From Streptomyces sp. NBC_01551 (GTDB taxonomy: Bacteria > Actinomycetota > Actinomycetes > Streptomycetales > Streptomycetaceae), in NCBI RefSeq assembly GCF_026339935.1, contig NZ_JAPEPX010000001.1, positions 2,447,001-2,511,000 of the forward strand: a DNA stretch of 64,000 bases, given 5' to 3'. A program made the translations under genes and the position numbers. The notes under the pieces were generated by a model. That model saw only the letters and a program-made list of their open reading frames with translations, ran no database searches and was not told the origin of the DNA. How positions within the stretch are numbered: position 1 is the first letter of the stretch; each line of letters opens with the position of its first letter. This document shows positions 1 through 8,763 of this stretch, piece by piece.

Positions 1-546
1 CGCCAGCTGGCCGCCGCCCAGACGATCGGCGTGGTCGCGCTGGGCGGCCGTACGGTCTCCATGGGCGACCTGCTCGGCCCGGAGTTCGCCGCGAACCCGC
101 GCGAGATGTTCGGCCCGGACTCCTACCACCCCTCCGCCGAGGGGTACGCGACCGCCGCGATGGCCGTCCTGCCCACCGTGTGCGCCGTGCTCGGCGTCTG
201 GCCGGAGTCCGACCGGCTGGACCACACCCGCGACGAGGACATGCTCCCCGTGGCCAAGGCGGCGTCCGCGGCCGCCGGACAGGCGGGTACGGAGGTCACG
301 GCCGCCCGCGCCCCCTGGGCCCTGCTCAAGCACCGGCGGCGCCGGCGGATGCCCAGCGGGCCGGAGATCGGCCAGCCGGGAGACCACGAGGCAGACCACG
401 AGGAGCCGCCCGCCGACGCGCCCCCCGAGGACCCGTCGCGGGGCCCGGCACAGGGCCCGGTGCAGGACCCGGCGCGGGCCGGGGACGCGCCGAAGCGACC
501 CTCATCACACGCCAAGGCCGGTGACCTCGACGGTACGGGCCGGTAA
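1..546 (+). CDS. SGNH/GDSL-family hydrolase, C-terminal part (5' end outside window)
   Basis: Only the last 181 residues are present; the frame is open from base 1 and ends with TAA. Near residues 40-45 the sequence DSYHPSAEGYA holds the Asp-x-x-His pair that closes the catalytic triad of SGNH hydrolases (block V), so this is the end of a secreted or cytoplasmic esterase/lipase-like enzyme. After about residue 110 the protein turns basic (KHRRRRR) and then into a Pro/Glu/Asp/Gly-rich tail of about 65 residues, probably disordered. The nucleophile Ser block lies outside the window. A thiolase gene follows 51 bases later on the same strand and may be co-transcribed. The family is fairly sure; the substrate cannot be told. 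Confidence 0.75.
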   Translation, partial: RQLAAAQTIGVVALGGRTVSMGDLLGPEFAANPREMFGPDSYHPSAEGYATAAMAVLPTVCAVLGVWPESDRLDHTRDEDMLPVAKAASAAAGQAGTEVTAARAPWALLKHRRRRRMPSGPEIGQPGDHEADHEEPPADAPPEDPSRGPAQGPVQDPARAGDAPKRPSSHAKAGDLDGTGR

Positions 547-597
547 CTTCGCATGCGGTCCCGGTAAGAGCCGCAACTCAACCCCCTTGGAGCCCCG

Positions 598-1818
598 ATG
601 CCCGAAGCCGTCATCGTTTCGACCGCCCGCTCTCCCATCGGGCGCGCCGGCAAGGGGTCCCTCAAGGACGTCCGGCCGGACGATCTGACCGCGACGATCA
701 TCCAGGCCGCCCTCGCCAAGGTCCCGGAGCTGGACCCGCGCGACATCGACGACCTGATGCTCGGCTGCGGCCTGCCCGGCGGCGAGCAGGGCCACAACCT
801 GGCCCGCATCGTGGCCGTGCAGATGGGCATGGACTACCTGCCCGGCACCACGATCACCCGCTACTGCTCCTCCTCGCTCCAGACCTCCCGGATGGCGCTG
901 CACGCCATCAAGGCGGGCGAGGGCGACGTCTTCATCTCCGCGGGCGTCGAGACGGTCTCCCGGTTCGTGAAGGGCTCCTCGGACGGCCTGCCGGACACCC
1001 ACAACCCGTTCTTCGCCGACGCGGAGGCCCGTACGGCCGCCGTCGCGCAGAGCGAGGGCTCCTCCTGGCGCGACCCGCGCGAGGACGGCCTCGTCCCCGA
1101 CGCGTACATCGCGATGGGGCAGACCGCGGAGAACCTGGCCCGCCTCAAGGGCGTGACCCGCCAGGACATGGACGAGTTCGGCGTGCGCTCGCAGAACCTC
1201 GCCGAAGAGGCCATCAAGAACGGCTTCTGGGCCCGCGAGATCACCCCGGTCACGACCCCGGACGGCACCGTCGTCTCCGCGGACGACGGCCCGCGCGCCG
1301 GGGTCACGCTGGAGGGCGTCCAGGGTCTGAAGCCGGTCTTCCGTCCCGACGGCCTGGTCACGGCCGCCAACTGCTGCCCGCTCAACGACGGCGCCGCCGC
1401 GCTGGTCATCATGAGCGACACCAAGGCGCGGGAGCTGGGCCTGACCCCGCTGGCGCGGATCGTCTCCACCGGCGTCACCGCCCTCTCCCCCGAGATCATG
1501 GGACTGGGCCCGGTCGAGGCGTCCAAGCAGGCACTGAAGCGGGCGGGCCTGACCGTCGGCGACATCGACCTGTTCGAGATCAACGAGGCGTTCGCGGCCC
1601 AGGTCATCCCGTCCTACCGCGACCTGGAGATCCCGCTGGAGAAGCTGAACGTCAACGGCGGGGCCATCGCCGTCGGTCACCCCTTCGGGATGACCGGTGC
1701 CCGCATCACCGGCACCCTGATCAACAGCCTGCAGTTCCACGACAAGCAGTTCGGTCTGGAGACCATGTGCGTGGGCGGCGGCCAGGGCATGGCCATGGTG
1801 ATCGAGCGCCTCAGCTGA
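598..1818 (+). CDS. acetyl-CoA C-acetyltransferase (thiolase)
   Basis: A 406-residue thiolase, the normal length for the family. It joins or cleaves acyl-CoA units (2 acetyl-CoA to acetoacetyl-CoA, or the reverse as the last step of beta-oxidation). Visible motifs: the acylated cysteine in ITRYCSSSLQ (Cys90), the NEAFAAQ active-site loop, the general-base histidine in GHPFGMTGAR (about His361) and the second catalytic cysteine in CVGGGQG (about Cys391). The ATG follows a purine-poor leader, TTGGAGCCCCG, with GGAG 6 bases upstream. No 3-hydroxyacyl-CoA dehydrogenase is adjacent, so whether it works in biosynthesis or degradation is open. Cytoplasmic. Family assignment is secure; the exact chain-length preference is not. 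Confidence 0.93.
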   Translation: MPEAVIVSTARSPIGRAGKGSLKDVRPDDLTATIIQAALAKVPELDPRDIDDLMLGCGLPGGEQGHNLARIVAVQMGMDYLPGTTITRYCSSSLQTSRMALHAIKAGEGDVFISAGVETVSRFVKGSSDGLPDTHNPFFADAEARTAAVAQSEGSSWRDPREDGLVPDAYIAMGQTAENLARLKGVTRQDMDEFGVRSQNLAEEAIKNGFWAREITPVTTPDGTVVSADDGPRAGVTLEGVQGLKPVFRPDGLVTAANCCPLNDGAAALVIMSDTKARELGLTPLARIVSTGVTALSPEIMGLGPVEASKQALKRAGLTVGDIDLFEINEAFAAQVIPSYRDLEIPLEKLNVNGGAIAVGHPFGMTGARITGTLINSLQFHDKQFGLETMCVGGGQGMAMVIERLS

Positions 1819-2166
1819 GGCGGCGACCGGTCCGGACCCGGCCCGCGCCGGGTTTCAGCCGGTTTGATCGCCCCTGACCGAAGCGATCAAGACCGGAGGC
1901 CAGACGCCACAAGGGAATCCGCTCGATCCCTTGCGCCGTACTGACGCCGGATCTAATCCCGTCGCGGCCGACCTGTGACCGAATCTCCCCCAGGATGTGA
2001 CCTTTGTCCTGGGGGATCGGCATTTGCCCAGGTCAGACGGCATGCACTCAGACGTCCCAGGACGAAAGACCTGTCCAATTCATGACGTAATGCACTGCAT
2101 GCCATTCCCAGGTCGGGTCAAGCTGATGTAGGAAGTCGGGGGATCGAATCAACCAGGAGTTAGTCA
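1819..2166. other. intergenic region with hairpin and probable promoter
   Basis: No credible gene. A stem CCCCCAGGA / TCCTGGGGG (1987-1995 with 2007-2015, 11-base loop) could act as a transcription terminator for the thiolase or lie in the leader of the next gene. A short perfect palindrome, ATGCACTGCAT, sits at 2090-2100. The next gene has a clear ribosome binding site (CCAGGAGT) near 2153-2159. Confidence 0.5.
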
Positions 2167-2988
2167 GTGAGCGCCATGTCTCTTGCCCTGCTGCTGACCA
2201 CGGCCGCTGCCACGGCCGTGGGCGCTGCTGCTCTGCACGCCGTCCACGGACTGCGCAAGCAGGTCACCGCCCTGCGCGGTGACCTGTCGGTGTCGGCCCG
2301 CCCGCGCGGCGCCGCCGTCCCGCACGCCCGCAGCGCCGTGGAATCCCCCGCCGCCGAGATACGAGCCGCCGTGGCCGAGGCCCTGGCCGAGGAGCGCGAG
2401 CGCGAGCTGGCCGAGGCGCGGGCCTTCTGGGCCGCGCAGGAGGCCCGCGACGCCGCCGACGCGCCCTCCCTGCTGGGCGGGCTGACCGGCCTGGGCGAGG
2501 ACAGCCCGGTCTTCCTGCCCCGGCAGGCGGACATGGTCGGCCTGGAGCCCGTGCTGGGCGAGGAGCTCGACGACTACCCGGTGTACCCGGAGGACTCGGC
2601 CGAGCTGGCCGCCGCCCGCCGGCGCCACCCCTCGCACCCCGACTTCGTCCCCGTACAGGCCTCGCACCCGGGCGCCGACCACGAGCGCACGGTCAGCCGC
2701 CTGGAGGAGCTCGCGGAGGCCCGTACGGCCCTCGCGGACGTCCGCCCGGGCCCGCTGGGCACCCTGGACGTGTACGTCTTCACCGACGGCACCACGCTGT
2801 GCATGACCCCGGGACACCGCGAGACCGCGGAGCGCCTCGCCGAGGCCCTGCGCTCGGGCACCGCGCCGGTCCTGCTGGGCGGCTCGGGCATTTCCGGCGC
2901 CTACGCGCTGACCTTCTCCTGCGGTGACTCCGAGGACCCCGAGAGCAACGTCTACATCCTCGCGGACCGCGTCATCGCATCGCTCTGA
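2167..2988 (+). CDS. conserved hypothetical protein with N-terminal hydrophobic segment
   Basis: A 273-residue protein of unknown function. Residues 4-25 (LALLLTTAAATAVGAAALHA) form one hydrophobic stretch without a cleavage site or lipobox, so it is probably a membrane anchor; residues 70-105 are a charged Ala/Glu/Arg-rich helix that may form a coiled coil. The rest (about 140-273) looks globular and ends in a region with DVYVFTDGTTLCMTPGHRET. The GTG at 2167 is chosen because AGGAG stands 8-9 bases upstream; an ATG four codons in is the alternative. It ends in a 17-bp convergent overlap with the minus-strand gene that follows. No recognised domain; I assign no function. Confidence 0.7.
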   Translation: MSAMSLALLLTTAAATAVGAAALHAVHGLRKQVTALRGDLSVSARPRGAAVPHARSAVESPAAEIRAAVAEALAEERERELAEARAFWAAQEARDAADAPSLLGGLTGLGEDSPVFLPRQADMVGLEPVLGEELDDYPVYPEDSAELAAARRRHPSHPDFVPVQASHPGADHERTVSRLEELAEARTALADVRPGPLGTLDVYVFTDGTTLCMTPGHRETAERLAEALRSGTAPVLLGGSGISGAYALTFSCGDSEDPESNVYILADRVIASL

Positions 2989-3304
2989 CTTCCGCCCGCT
3001 CCACCAGCCGCACGGCCTCGTCCAGCATCCCGGACGGGGCCTTCGCGCTGTCCCGCAGCGCGTGGGCCAGGTCCTGCCCCGCGACCACCAGCTGATCCCC
3101 CACGACGAAGATCCCGGCGTCCGGCATCAGCCGCGGGCCGGCCGCCGCGTCCGGGTCTTCCAGCCGCTGCGCCCGTACGGAGAGCTCCCGGGCCACCTCC
3201 AGCGCCTCGGCGGCGGCGCCGCGCTGGAGCCGGCTCTGGGGCGCGGACCGCAGCCGGTCGGCGAAACGTTCCACGACGGCGGTCAGGGGCGAAGTATCAA
3301 GCAC
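2972..3304 (-). CDS. small conserved hypothetical protein
   Basis: About 110 residues, predicted helical and charged, soluble, with no domain I recognise. The GTG at 3304 (VLDTSPLTAVV...) is preferred because AAGG lies 9 bases upstream; a GTG at 3361 would add 19 residues (MPESSPVGNG...) but has no Shine-Dalgarno sequence. The 3' end overlaps the plus-strand gene 2167..2988 by 17 bp. It is divergent from the DUF4287 gene, with about 100 bases between the two starts for promoters. The coding potential is good (high GC at third positions, no rare codons), but the function is unknown. Confidence 0.55.
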   Translation of the reverse strand: MLDTSPLTAVVERFADRLRSAPQSRLQRGAAAEALEVARELSVRAQRLEDPDAAAGPRLMPDAGIFVVGDQLVVAGQDLAHALRDSAKAPSGMLDEAVRLVERAEVRAMR

Positions 3305-3405
3305 CCGGCCGACCTTACGCGCCGCCCGGGCACCATTGCCAACGGGCGAACTCTCCGGCACGGTGGCGTGAAGAGAACAGCACGGCGATACCTCCGGAGG
3401 CGCCC

Positions 3406-3636
3406 ATGTCCGTAGAGTTCTCCGAGCAGACCCACCGCAACATGATCGACAGAATCCCCCTGACCACCGGTCGTGAAGTGTCCGACTGGCTCCGCACCGT
3501 GGACGACGGCCCCTCCCTCGTCCGGTTCGAGGAGAAGGTCAGCTGGCTGCGCGGCGCGCACGAACTGTCGTACGGCCAGGCCAAGGCGATCATCCACGAG
3601 TACGACCTGCGCAGGGCCGCGAGAAAGTTCGGCTGA
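3406..3636 (+). CDS. DUF4287 domain-containing small protein
   Basis: A 76-residue protein that looks like the small DUF4287 family: the central HEYDLRRAARK end and the ELSYGQAKAIIHEY stretch are typical, as is the size. No enzyme motif is visible and the family role is not established as far as I know. The ATG at 3406 has a strong ribosome binding site, CGGAGG, 6-7 bases upstream. It is a single gene: the strong hairpin at 3698-3730 follows and separates it from the convergent Bax-inhibitor gene. Confidence 0.75.
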   Translation: MSVEFSEQTHRNMIDRIPLTTGREVSDWLRTVDDGPSLVRFEEKVSWLRGAHELSYGQAKAIIHEYDLRRAARKFG

Positions 3637-3697
3637 GCCCCGCGTCCCGACCGACCCCCGATCCCCTGCCCCCGACCCGTGACCCTCCAGACGCGGG

Positions 3698-3730
3698 AAG
3701 GCCCCGCGAGCGGTGTGCTCGCGGGGCCTT
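3698..3730. terminator. bidirectional terminator hairpin
   Basis: Perfect 14-bp inverted repeat AAGGCCCCGCGAGC / GCTCGCGGGGCCTT with a 5-base loop, placed between the stops of the convergent genes 3406..3636 and 3762..4622. Short A and T tails on either side suit a factor-independent terminator used from both directions. Confidence 0.85.
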
Positions 3731-3761
3731 CCCCATGCCGGACGGCGGTGCGCCGGTACGG

Positions 3762-4622
3762 CTAGTCGTCGCCGGAGAGGATCGAGAAGAGCCGCAGCAT
3801 CTCCAGGTAGATCCACACCAGGGTCATGGTGAGGCCGAAGGCCGCCAGCCACGCCTCCTCGCGCGGGGCGCCGTAGGTCACGCCGTCCTCGACCTGCTTG
3901 AAGTCGAGGGCGAGGAAGCAGGCGCCCAGGATGATGCCGATGACGCCGAAGAGGATGCCGAGGCCACCGCTGCGGAAGCCGAGGCCGTCACCGCCGCCGA
4001 ACACCGAGAACAGCAGGTTCGCCAGCATGAGCAGCATGAAGCCCACGGCGGCGGCCATCACGAAGCCGTAGAAGCGGCGGGTGACGCGGATCCAGCGCAT
4101 CTTGTACGCGAAGAGCACGCCCGCGAAGACGCACATGGTGCCGAGCACGGCCTGGATGACCACACCGTCGCCGATGTAGGTGCTGACGGCCGCGCTGATG
4201 ACACCGAGGAAGACGCCCTCGAAGGCGGCGTAGCCGATGATCAGCGCCGGCGCGGCCTTGGCCTTGAAGGACTGGACGATCGCCAGGACGAACGCGACGA
4301 GCGCGGCGCCGATGGCGATGCCGTACGACTTGTTGATGTTCGCGGGGTCGACGGGCAGCGCGATCCAGGCGAGCGTCGCCGTCAGGATCACGGTGCCGAG
4401 CGTCATGGCCGTACGGCTCACGACGTCGTCGATCGTCATCACACTGCCGCGGGCCGGAGCCTGCGGCATGCCCGTCGCCGCGTCGGTCGCGTAAGGGTTC
4501 GTCGCGTACGGGTTGGTCGCGGCCCCGGCCTGCTGCGCCTGGTGCTGCGCGCCGAAGCCCGCGTAGCCGCCGGCGTCGCGGCTGAACCCCCGTCGCGAGA
4601 AGACCGGGTTACTGCTCCTCAT
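3762..4622 (-). CDS. Bax inhibitor-1/YccA-family membrane protein
   Basis: A 286-residue integral membrane protein. After a polar N-terminal stretch of about 90 residues with a tandem YATNPYATD-type repeat, seven hydrophobic segments follow (for example MTLGTVILTATLAWIAL, AIGAALVAFVLAIVQSF, ALIIGYAAFEGVFLGVISA and AAAVGFMLLMLANLLFSVF), the layout of bacterial Bax inhibitor-1 (UPF0005) proteins. The start at 4622 (MRSSNPVFSRRGF) is preferred over an upstream ATG at 4661 because GGAGGAG stands directly before it and this N-terminus is the one I know from streptomycete homologues. The physiological role in bacteria is not settled; a calcium- or stress-related channel has been proposed for the family. 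It is encoded as a single gene, with the tRNA gene bldA upstream on the same strand. Confidence 0.88.
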   Translation of the reverse strand: MRSSNPVFSRRGFSRDAGGYAGFGAQHQAQQAGAATNPYATNPYATDAATGMPQAPARGSVMTIDDVVSRTAMTLGTVILTATLAWIALPVDPANINKSYGIAIGAALVAFVLAIVQSFKAKAAPALIIGYAAFEGVFLGVISAAVSTYIGDGVVIQAVLGTMCVFAGVLFAYKMRWIRVTRRFYGFVMAAAVGFMLLMLANLLFSVFGGGDGLGFRSGGLGILFGVIGIILGACFLALDFKQVEDGVTYGAPREEAWLAAFGLTMTLVWIYLEMLRLFSILSGDD

Positions 4623-4758
4623 CTCACTCCTCCATGGCCACCGTGCGCAGCCTTGCCACAAGAGTAATGCGCTCGCAAAGAAAGCACCCTACTGCTGGAG
4701 GAGGATCTTAGGAGAAGGCGCGGCGAAGCCACAGAGGATTAAAGGGGCGCTGCGGGAG

Positions 4759-4840
4759 TGCCCGAAGCCGGACTTGAACCGGCACGGCCCGAAGGCCAGC
4801 GAGGTTTAAGCTCGCCGTGTCTGCATTCCACCATCCGGGC
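4759..4840 (-). tRNA. bldA: tRNA-Leu (anticodon UAA), bldA
   Basis: The minus strand folds as an 82-nt class II tRNA: acceptor stem GCCCGGA / TTCGGGC with discriminator A, D arm, anticodon stem GCGAG / CTCGC enclosing loop CTTAAAC (anticodon UAA at 4808-4806), a long variable arm GGCCTTCGGGCC, and the T loop GTTCAAGTC. CCA is not encoded. This is the tRNA that reads UUA. In Streptomyces it is bldA, whose late accumulation controls translation of TTA-containing genes in development and antibiotic production. The position next to the Bax-inhibitor gene also fits the bldA locus. A minus-strand TAGGCT near 4889-4884 could be its -10 box, without a good -35. Confidence 0.97.
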
Positions 4841-5292
4841 AAGGCCCAGCAGCCCCCGCGTAAAAGCCATGAACGCTGCGTCGAGCCTATCCGGAACACC
4901 TACTCGGCGGTTCGGCCGTCAATCCGATGTTGTCTGATTTTATTGGCGCCTGAGGGTTCATCAGACACAAGAACACGGGGTCGGCCCGTTCTGGGCGCCC
5001 CTCGCCGACGATCACCGGCGACATGGGAATGACGTAATTTCGATGGCCCGCACAGGCGCCGCGCCACCTCTGGCGCCACCCGCGCGCCACCCCGGGCCAC
5101 CCCGGCCGCCGCGCGCCGCTTCTCGGGGCTCATGTCATACCAAAGGAGGAGGCGAACCGCCTCCCGGTCAGACTCCAGTGGGCCGGAGAACGGGCACCTC
5201 GGCTGATCCGGAGGGGGTAGGGGCGCCGTGAGGATGGATACGTCCCGCAAGTCCGCAGTCCGCGGCCGCCCCGCTCGACAGGAGTCCCCCCT
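4841..5292. other. intergenic region between bldA and the ABC operon
   Basis: No gene of its own. The bldA promoter must lie here (a minus-strand TTGACG at 4922-4917 and TAGGCT at 4889-4884 are the only hexamers near consensus, but their spacing to each other is wrong for one promoter). The segment 4930-5000 is unusually AT-rich for this genome (TGTTGTCTGATTTTATTGG). The plus-strand promoter for the ATPase gene should be in the last 200 bases; I cannot place it. The ribosome binding site ACAGGAG is at 5278-5284. Confidence 0.4.
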
Positions 5293-6066
5293 GTGACCAC
5301 CATGAACTACGCCCCGCACACCACCCAGGCCGTGGCCGCCCGCGCCACCCAGCTCTCCAAGGTGTACGGCCAGGGCGAGACCCAGGTGGTCGCCCTGGAC
5401 AACGTCTCCGTCGACTTCGCGCAGGGCCAGTTCACCGCGATCATGGGCCCCTCGGGCTCCGGCAAGTCCACGCTGATGCACTGCGTCGCGGGCCTGGACA
5501 CCTTCTCCGCCGGCTCCGTCCGCATCGGCGAGACCGAGCTGGGCACCCTCAAGGACAAGCAGCTGACCCAGCTGCGCCGGGACAAGATCGGCTTCATCTT
5601 CCAGGCCTTCAACCTGCTGCCGACCCTGACGGCCCTGGAGAACATCACGCTGCCCATGGACATCGCCGGCCGCAAGCCCGACCAGCAGTGGCTGGACAAC
5701 GTGATCGAGATGGTCGGCCTCTCCGGCCGCCTCGGCCACCGCCCGACCCAGCTCTCCGGCGGCCAGCAGCAGCGCGTGGCCGTGGCCCGCGCCCTGGCCT
5801 CCCGCCCCGAGATCATCTTCGGCGACGAGCCCACCGGCAACCTCGACTCCCGCTCCGGCGCCGAGGTCCTCGGCTTCCTGCGCAACTCCGTCCGCGAGCT
5901 CGGCCAGACCGTCGTGATGGTCACCCACGACCCGGTCGCCGCCTCCTACGCGGACCGCGTCATCTTCCTCGCCGACGGCCGGATCGTCGACGAGATGCTC
6001 AGCCCCACCGCCGACGGCGTGCTCGACCGCATGAAGGCCTTCGACGCCAAGGGCCGCACCAGCTGA
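5293..6066 (+). CDS. ABC transporter ATP-binding protein (LolD/MacB type)
   Basis: A 257-residue ATPase. Walker A GPSGSGKST, the Q-loop GFIFQAFNLLP, the signature LSGGQQQRVAVARAL, Walker B IIFGDEPTGNLD and the H-loop VMVTHDP are all intact, so it should hydrolyse ATP. The Q-loop and GNLD wording are typical of the MacB/LolD group that drives FtsX-like permeases rather than importers. The GTG at 5293 follows GGAG by 8 bases. The permease gene begins 55 bases after the stop, so the two make a transporter. A close paralogue lies at 38477..39265 on the other strand. Substrate unknown; lipoproteins, peptides or antibiotics are possible. Confidence 0.93.
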   Translation: MTTMNYAPHTTQAVAARATQLSKVYGQGETQVVALDNVSVDFAQGQFTAIMGPSGSGKSTLMHCVAGLDTFSAGSVRIGETELGTLKDKQLTQLRRDKIGFIFQAFNLLPTLTALENITLPMDIAGRKPDQQWLDNVIEMVGLSGRLGHRPTQLSGGQQQRVAVARALASRPEIIFGDEPTGNLDSRSGAEVLGFLRNSVRELGQTVVMVTHDPVAASYADRVIFLADGRIVDEMLSPTADGVLDRMKAFDAKGRTS

Positions 6067-6121
6067 CCCGGGACACCTCCCCAGCCCTCCTCCAGACTTC
6101 CAGCCCCAGGACTCGAATCCC

Positions 6122-8674
6122 ATGTTCCGTACAGCCCTGCGCAACGTCCTCGCGCACAAGGCCCGGCTGCTGATGACGGTGCTCGCCGTCACCCTCGGCG
6201 TCGCCTTCGTCTCAGGCACCCTCGTCTTCACCGACACCCTCAAGAAGTCCCTCTCCGGCCAGTCCGCCAAGGACTACGCGGGCGTGGCCGTCTCCGTCAC
6301 CTCGTACGGCCAGGGCCGCAACGACCAGGGCGAGAAGGAGGGCGAGCCGGGCCTGAGCCAGGCCACCCTCGACAAGGTCAAGGCGCTCCCGGGCGTCGAC
6401 TCCGTCTCCGGACGCGTCACCGGCTTCGCCGGCGTCGGCGACGAGAACGGCAAGCTGATCGGCGCCGGCTGGTCCAACCAGGGCGCCAACTACACGCCCG
6501 TCAAGGACGGCAAGAACCCGCGCTACAGCTTCGTCCAGGGTGCCGGGCCGGCCAAGGCCGACGAGATCGCGCTCGACAAGGCGACCGCGGACACGGGCAA
6601 GTACAAGGTGGGCGACAAGGTCCGCGTCGCGACCAACGGCCCGGTCAAGGAGTACTCCCTCGCCGGTGTCTTCACCACCGAGGACGGTGCCGTCCAGGCC
6701 GGCGGCAGCCTGGTGCTCTTCGAGACCAAGGTCGCCCAGGAGCTCTACCTCAAGCCCGGCTACTTCCAGGAGATGTCGGTCGCGGCCAAGGACGGCACCT
6801 CCGCCGACAAGCTGCTGTCCGACATCGAGCCGCTGGTCGACAGCAAGCACACCAAGGCGCAGACGGGCGCGGCCCTCGCCGCGAAGCAGGCCAAGGACAT
6901 CGAGGAGGGCCTCGGCCAGATGGGCACCATGCTGCTCGTCTTCGCCGGCATCTCGCTCTTCGTCGGCATCTTCCTGATCTACAACACCTTCACCATGCTG
7001 GTCACCCAGCGCACCAAGGAGCTGGCCCTGCTGCGCGCCGTCGGCGCCAACCGCGGCCAGGTCATGCGCTCGGTGCTCGCCGAGGCCCTGGTCGTCGGCG
7101 CCGTGTCCGCCGTCGTCGGCCTGATCAGCGGCATCGGCCTGGCGGTCGCCATGCGCTCCGTGATCGGCTCCTTCGGCGCCAAGCTCCCGGGCGGCGACAT
7201 CGTGATCGCCCCGGGCACGATCATCGCGGCCCTGGTCATCGGCATCCTGGTCACCACGATCGCCGCGGTGCTGCCCGCCTGGCGCACCGGCCGGATCGCC
7301 CCGGTCGCCGCCATGGGCAGCGCCCACCTGCCGGCCACCGCGAAGTCGCTGGTCGTGCGCAACGTCATCGGCTCGATCATCAGCGTCCTCGGCATCGGCC
7401 TGGTCATGATGGGCGTGTCCACGGGCGGCGACACCGGCCGCATGACCATCGGCGCGGGCGCCTTCTTCATGCTCATCGGCATGATCGTGCTGCTGCCGCT
7501 GCTGTCCAAGCCGGTCATCGGGGCCGTCCGCCCGCTGCTGCAGAAGGTGTTCGGGATCCCCGGCAAGCTGGCCTCCCAGAACGCCGTCCGCAACCCGCGC
7601 CGCACCGCCGTCACCGCCGCCTCCCTGGCGATCGGCCTGACCCTGGTCACCACCCTGTCGGTGCTCGGCATCACCGTGGGCAAGGTCGTCGACCGGATGA
7701 GCACCGAGAAGCTCAAGGCCGACTACAAGGTCTCCATGGCCGGCGGCATGGGCTACCTCGACAAGTCGGTGGCCGAGACCCTCACCAAGACCCCCGGCAT
7801 CAAGGCGGTCTCCCCGCAGACGGCCGGCTACTTCATGGTCGGCGACGACTTCCGGTCCGCCTCCGGCGTCAACCCGGCCGCCATCGGCCAGCTGCTGAAC
7901 ATCGAGACCGTCAGCGGCTCGGTGGACTCCCTCGGCAAGGGCGAGATCCTGGTCGCCGAGAAGACCGCGAAGAGCCAGAAGCTCGCCGTCGGCTCCACGC
8001 TCAAGGTGAAGTACGAGGACGGCAAGCAGGAAACCCTCAAGGTCGGCGCGGTCTACAAGGACATGGAGGGCCTGCTCTCCCCCTACGTCCTCGACGACAA
8101 GATCCTCACCCAGCACACCGATGAGAGCGCCGTCTCCGAGGTGTACGTCAACGTCGAGGGCGGGGCGTCCAAGGCCGGCCAGCAGAAGGTCGTCGACGCC
8201 CTGGGCAAGAACCCGGCCATCAACGTCGCCACCCAGCAGGACATGCGCAACGAGATGGGCGGCATGATCAACACCATGCTGAACGTCATGTACGGCCTGC
8301 TCGGCATGGCGCTGATCATCTCGGTGCTCGGCGTGGTCAACACCCTTGCGATGTCCGTCTTCGAGCGGACCCAGGAGATCGGCATGCTGCGGGCGATCGG
8401 CCTCGACCGGGGCCGGGTTAAGAACATGATCCGCCTTGAGGCCGTGGTGATCTCGCTCTTCGGAGCGGCCCTGGGCGTCGCCATCGGCGTCTTCCTCGCC
8501 TGGGCGGTCGGCACCACCATGGCGAAGTCCATGCCGAACTACGAGCTGATCCTCCCGTGGGACCGGATCGGGATCTTCCTCCTGCTCGCCGCCGTGGTCG
8601 GCGTCCTGGCGGCCATGTGGCCCGCCCGCAGCGCCGCCCGCCTGAACATGCTGACGGCCATCAAGACCGAATAG
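6122..8674 (+). CDS. FtsX-like ABC transporter permease, double-repeat type
   Basis: An 850-residue membrane permease. One N-terminal helix (about 17-36) is followed by an extracytoplasmic MacB-type domain, then three helices with the FtsX signature (IYNTFTMLVTQRTKELALLRAVGA), a second set with NAVRNPRRTAVTAASLAIGL, another extracytoplasmic domain, and a C-terminal FtsX unit (NTLAMSVFERTQEIGMLRAIG). This duplicated layout is typical of actinobacterial permeases of the family. It forms an operon with the ATPase 55 bases upstream. MacB-type pumps act by mechanotransmission from the cytoplasm and export lipids, lipoproteins or antibiotics; no substrate can be named here. A strong terminator follows at 8706-8740. 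Confidence 0.93.
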   Translation: MFRTALRNVLAHKARLLMTVLAVTLGVAFVSGTLVFTDTLKKSLSGQSAKDYAGVAVSVTSYGQGRNDQGEKEGEPGLSQATLDKVKALPGVDSVSGRVTGFAGVGDENGKLIGAGWSNQGANYTPVKDGKNPRYSFVQGAGPAKADEIALDKATADTGKYKVGDKVRVATNGPVKEYSLAGVFTTEDGAVQAGGSLVLFETKVAQELYLKPGYFQEMSVAAKDGTSADKLLSDIEPLVDSKHTKAQTGAALAAKQAKDIEEGLGQMGTMLLVFAGISLFVGIFLIYNTFTMLVTQRTKELALLRAVGANRGQVMRSVLAEALVVGAVSAVVGLISGIGLAVAMRSVIGSFGAKLPGGDIVIAPGTIIAALVIGILVTTIAAVLPAWRTGRIAPVAAMGSAHLPATAKSLVVRNVIGSIISVLGIGLVMMGVSTGGDTGRMTIGAGAFFMLIGMIVLLPLLSKPVIGAVRPLLQKVFGIPGKLASQNAVRNPRRTAVTAASLAIGLTLVTTLSVLGITVGKVVDRMSTEKLKADYKVSMAGGMGYLDKSVAETLTKTPGIKAVSPQTAGYFMVGDDFRSASGVNPAAIGQLLNIETVSGSVDSLGKGEILVAEKTAKSQKLAVGSTLKVKYEDGKQETLKVGAVYKDMEGLLSPYVLDDKILTQHTDESAVSEVYVNVEGGASKAGQQKVVDALGKNPAINVATQQDMRNEMGGMINTMLNVMYGLLGMALIISVLGVVNTLAMSVFERTQEIGMLRAIGLDRGRVKNMIRLEAVVISLFGAALGVAIGVFLAWAVGTTMAKSMPNYELILPWDRIGIFLLLAAVVGVLAAMWPARSAARLNMLTAIKTE

Positions 8675-8705
8675 CGGGCCTGCGAGAGACACGGGCAGGG
8701 ACACG

Positions 8706-8740
8706 GAAGGGCCCCGGGGCAACACGCCCCGGGGCCCTTC
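8706..8740. terminator. bidirectional terminator hairpin
   Basis: Perfect 15-bp stem GAAGGGCCCCGGGGC / GCCCCGGGGCCCTTC with loop AACAC, between the convergent permease and cfa genes. Confidence 0.85.
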
Positions 8741-8763
8741 CCGTTGCCCGCAGCGCCCAGGCC

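Noticed and set aside
5043-5231. Small plus-strand gene between bldA and the ABC operon
   Set aside because: Pro/Arg-rich product without Shine-Dalgarno sequence or homology; not supported.
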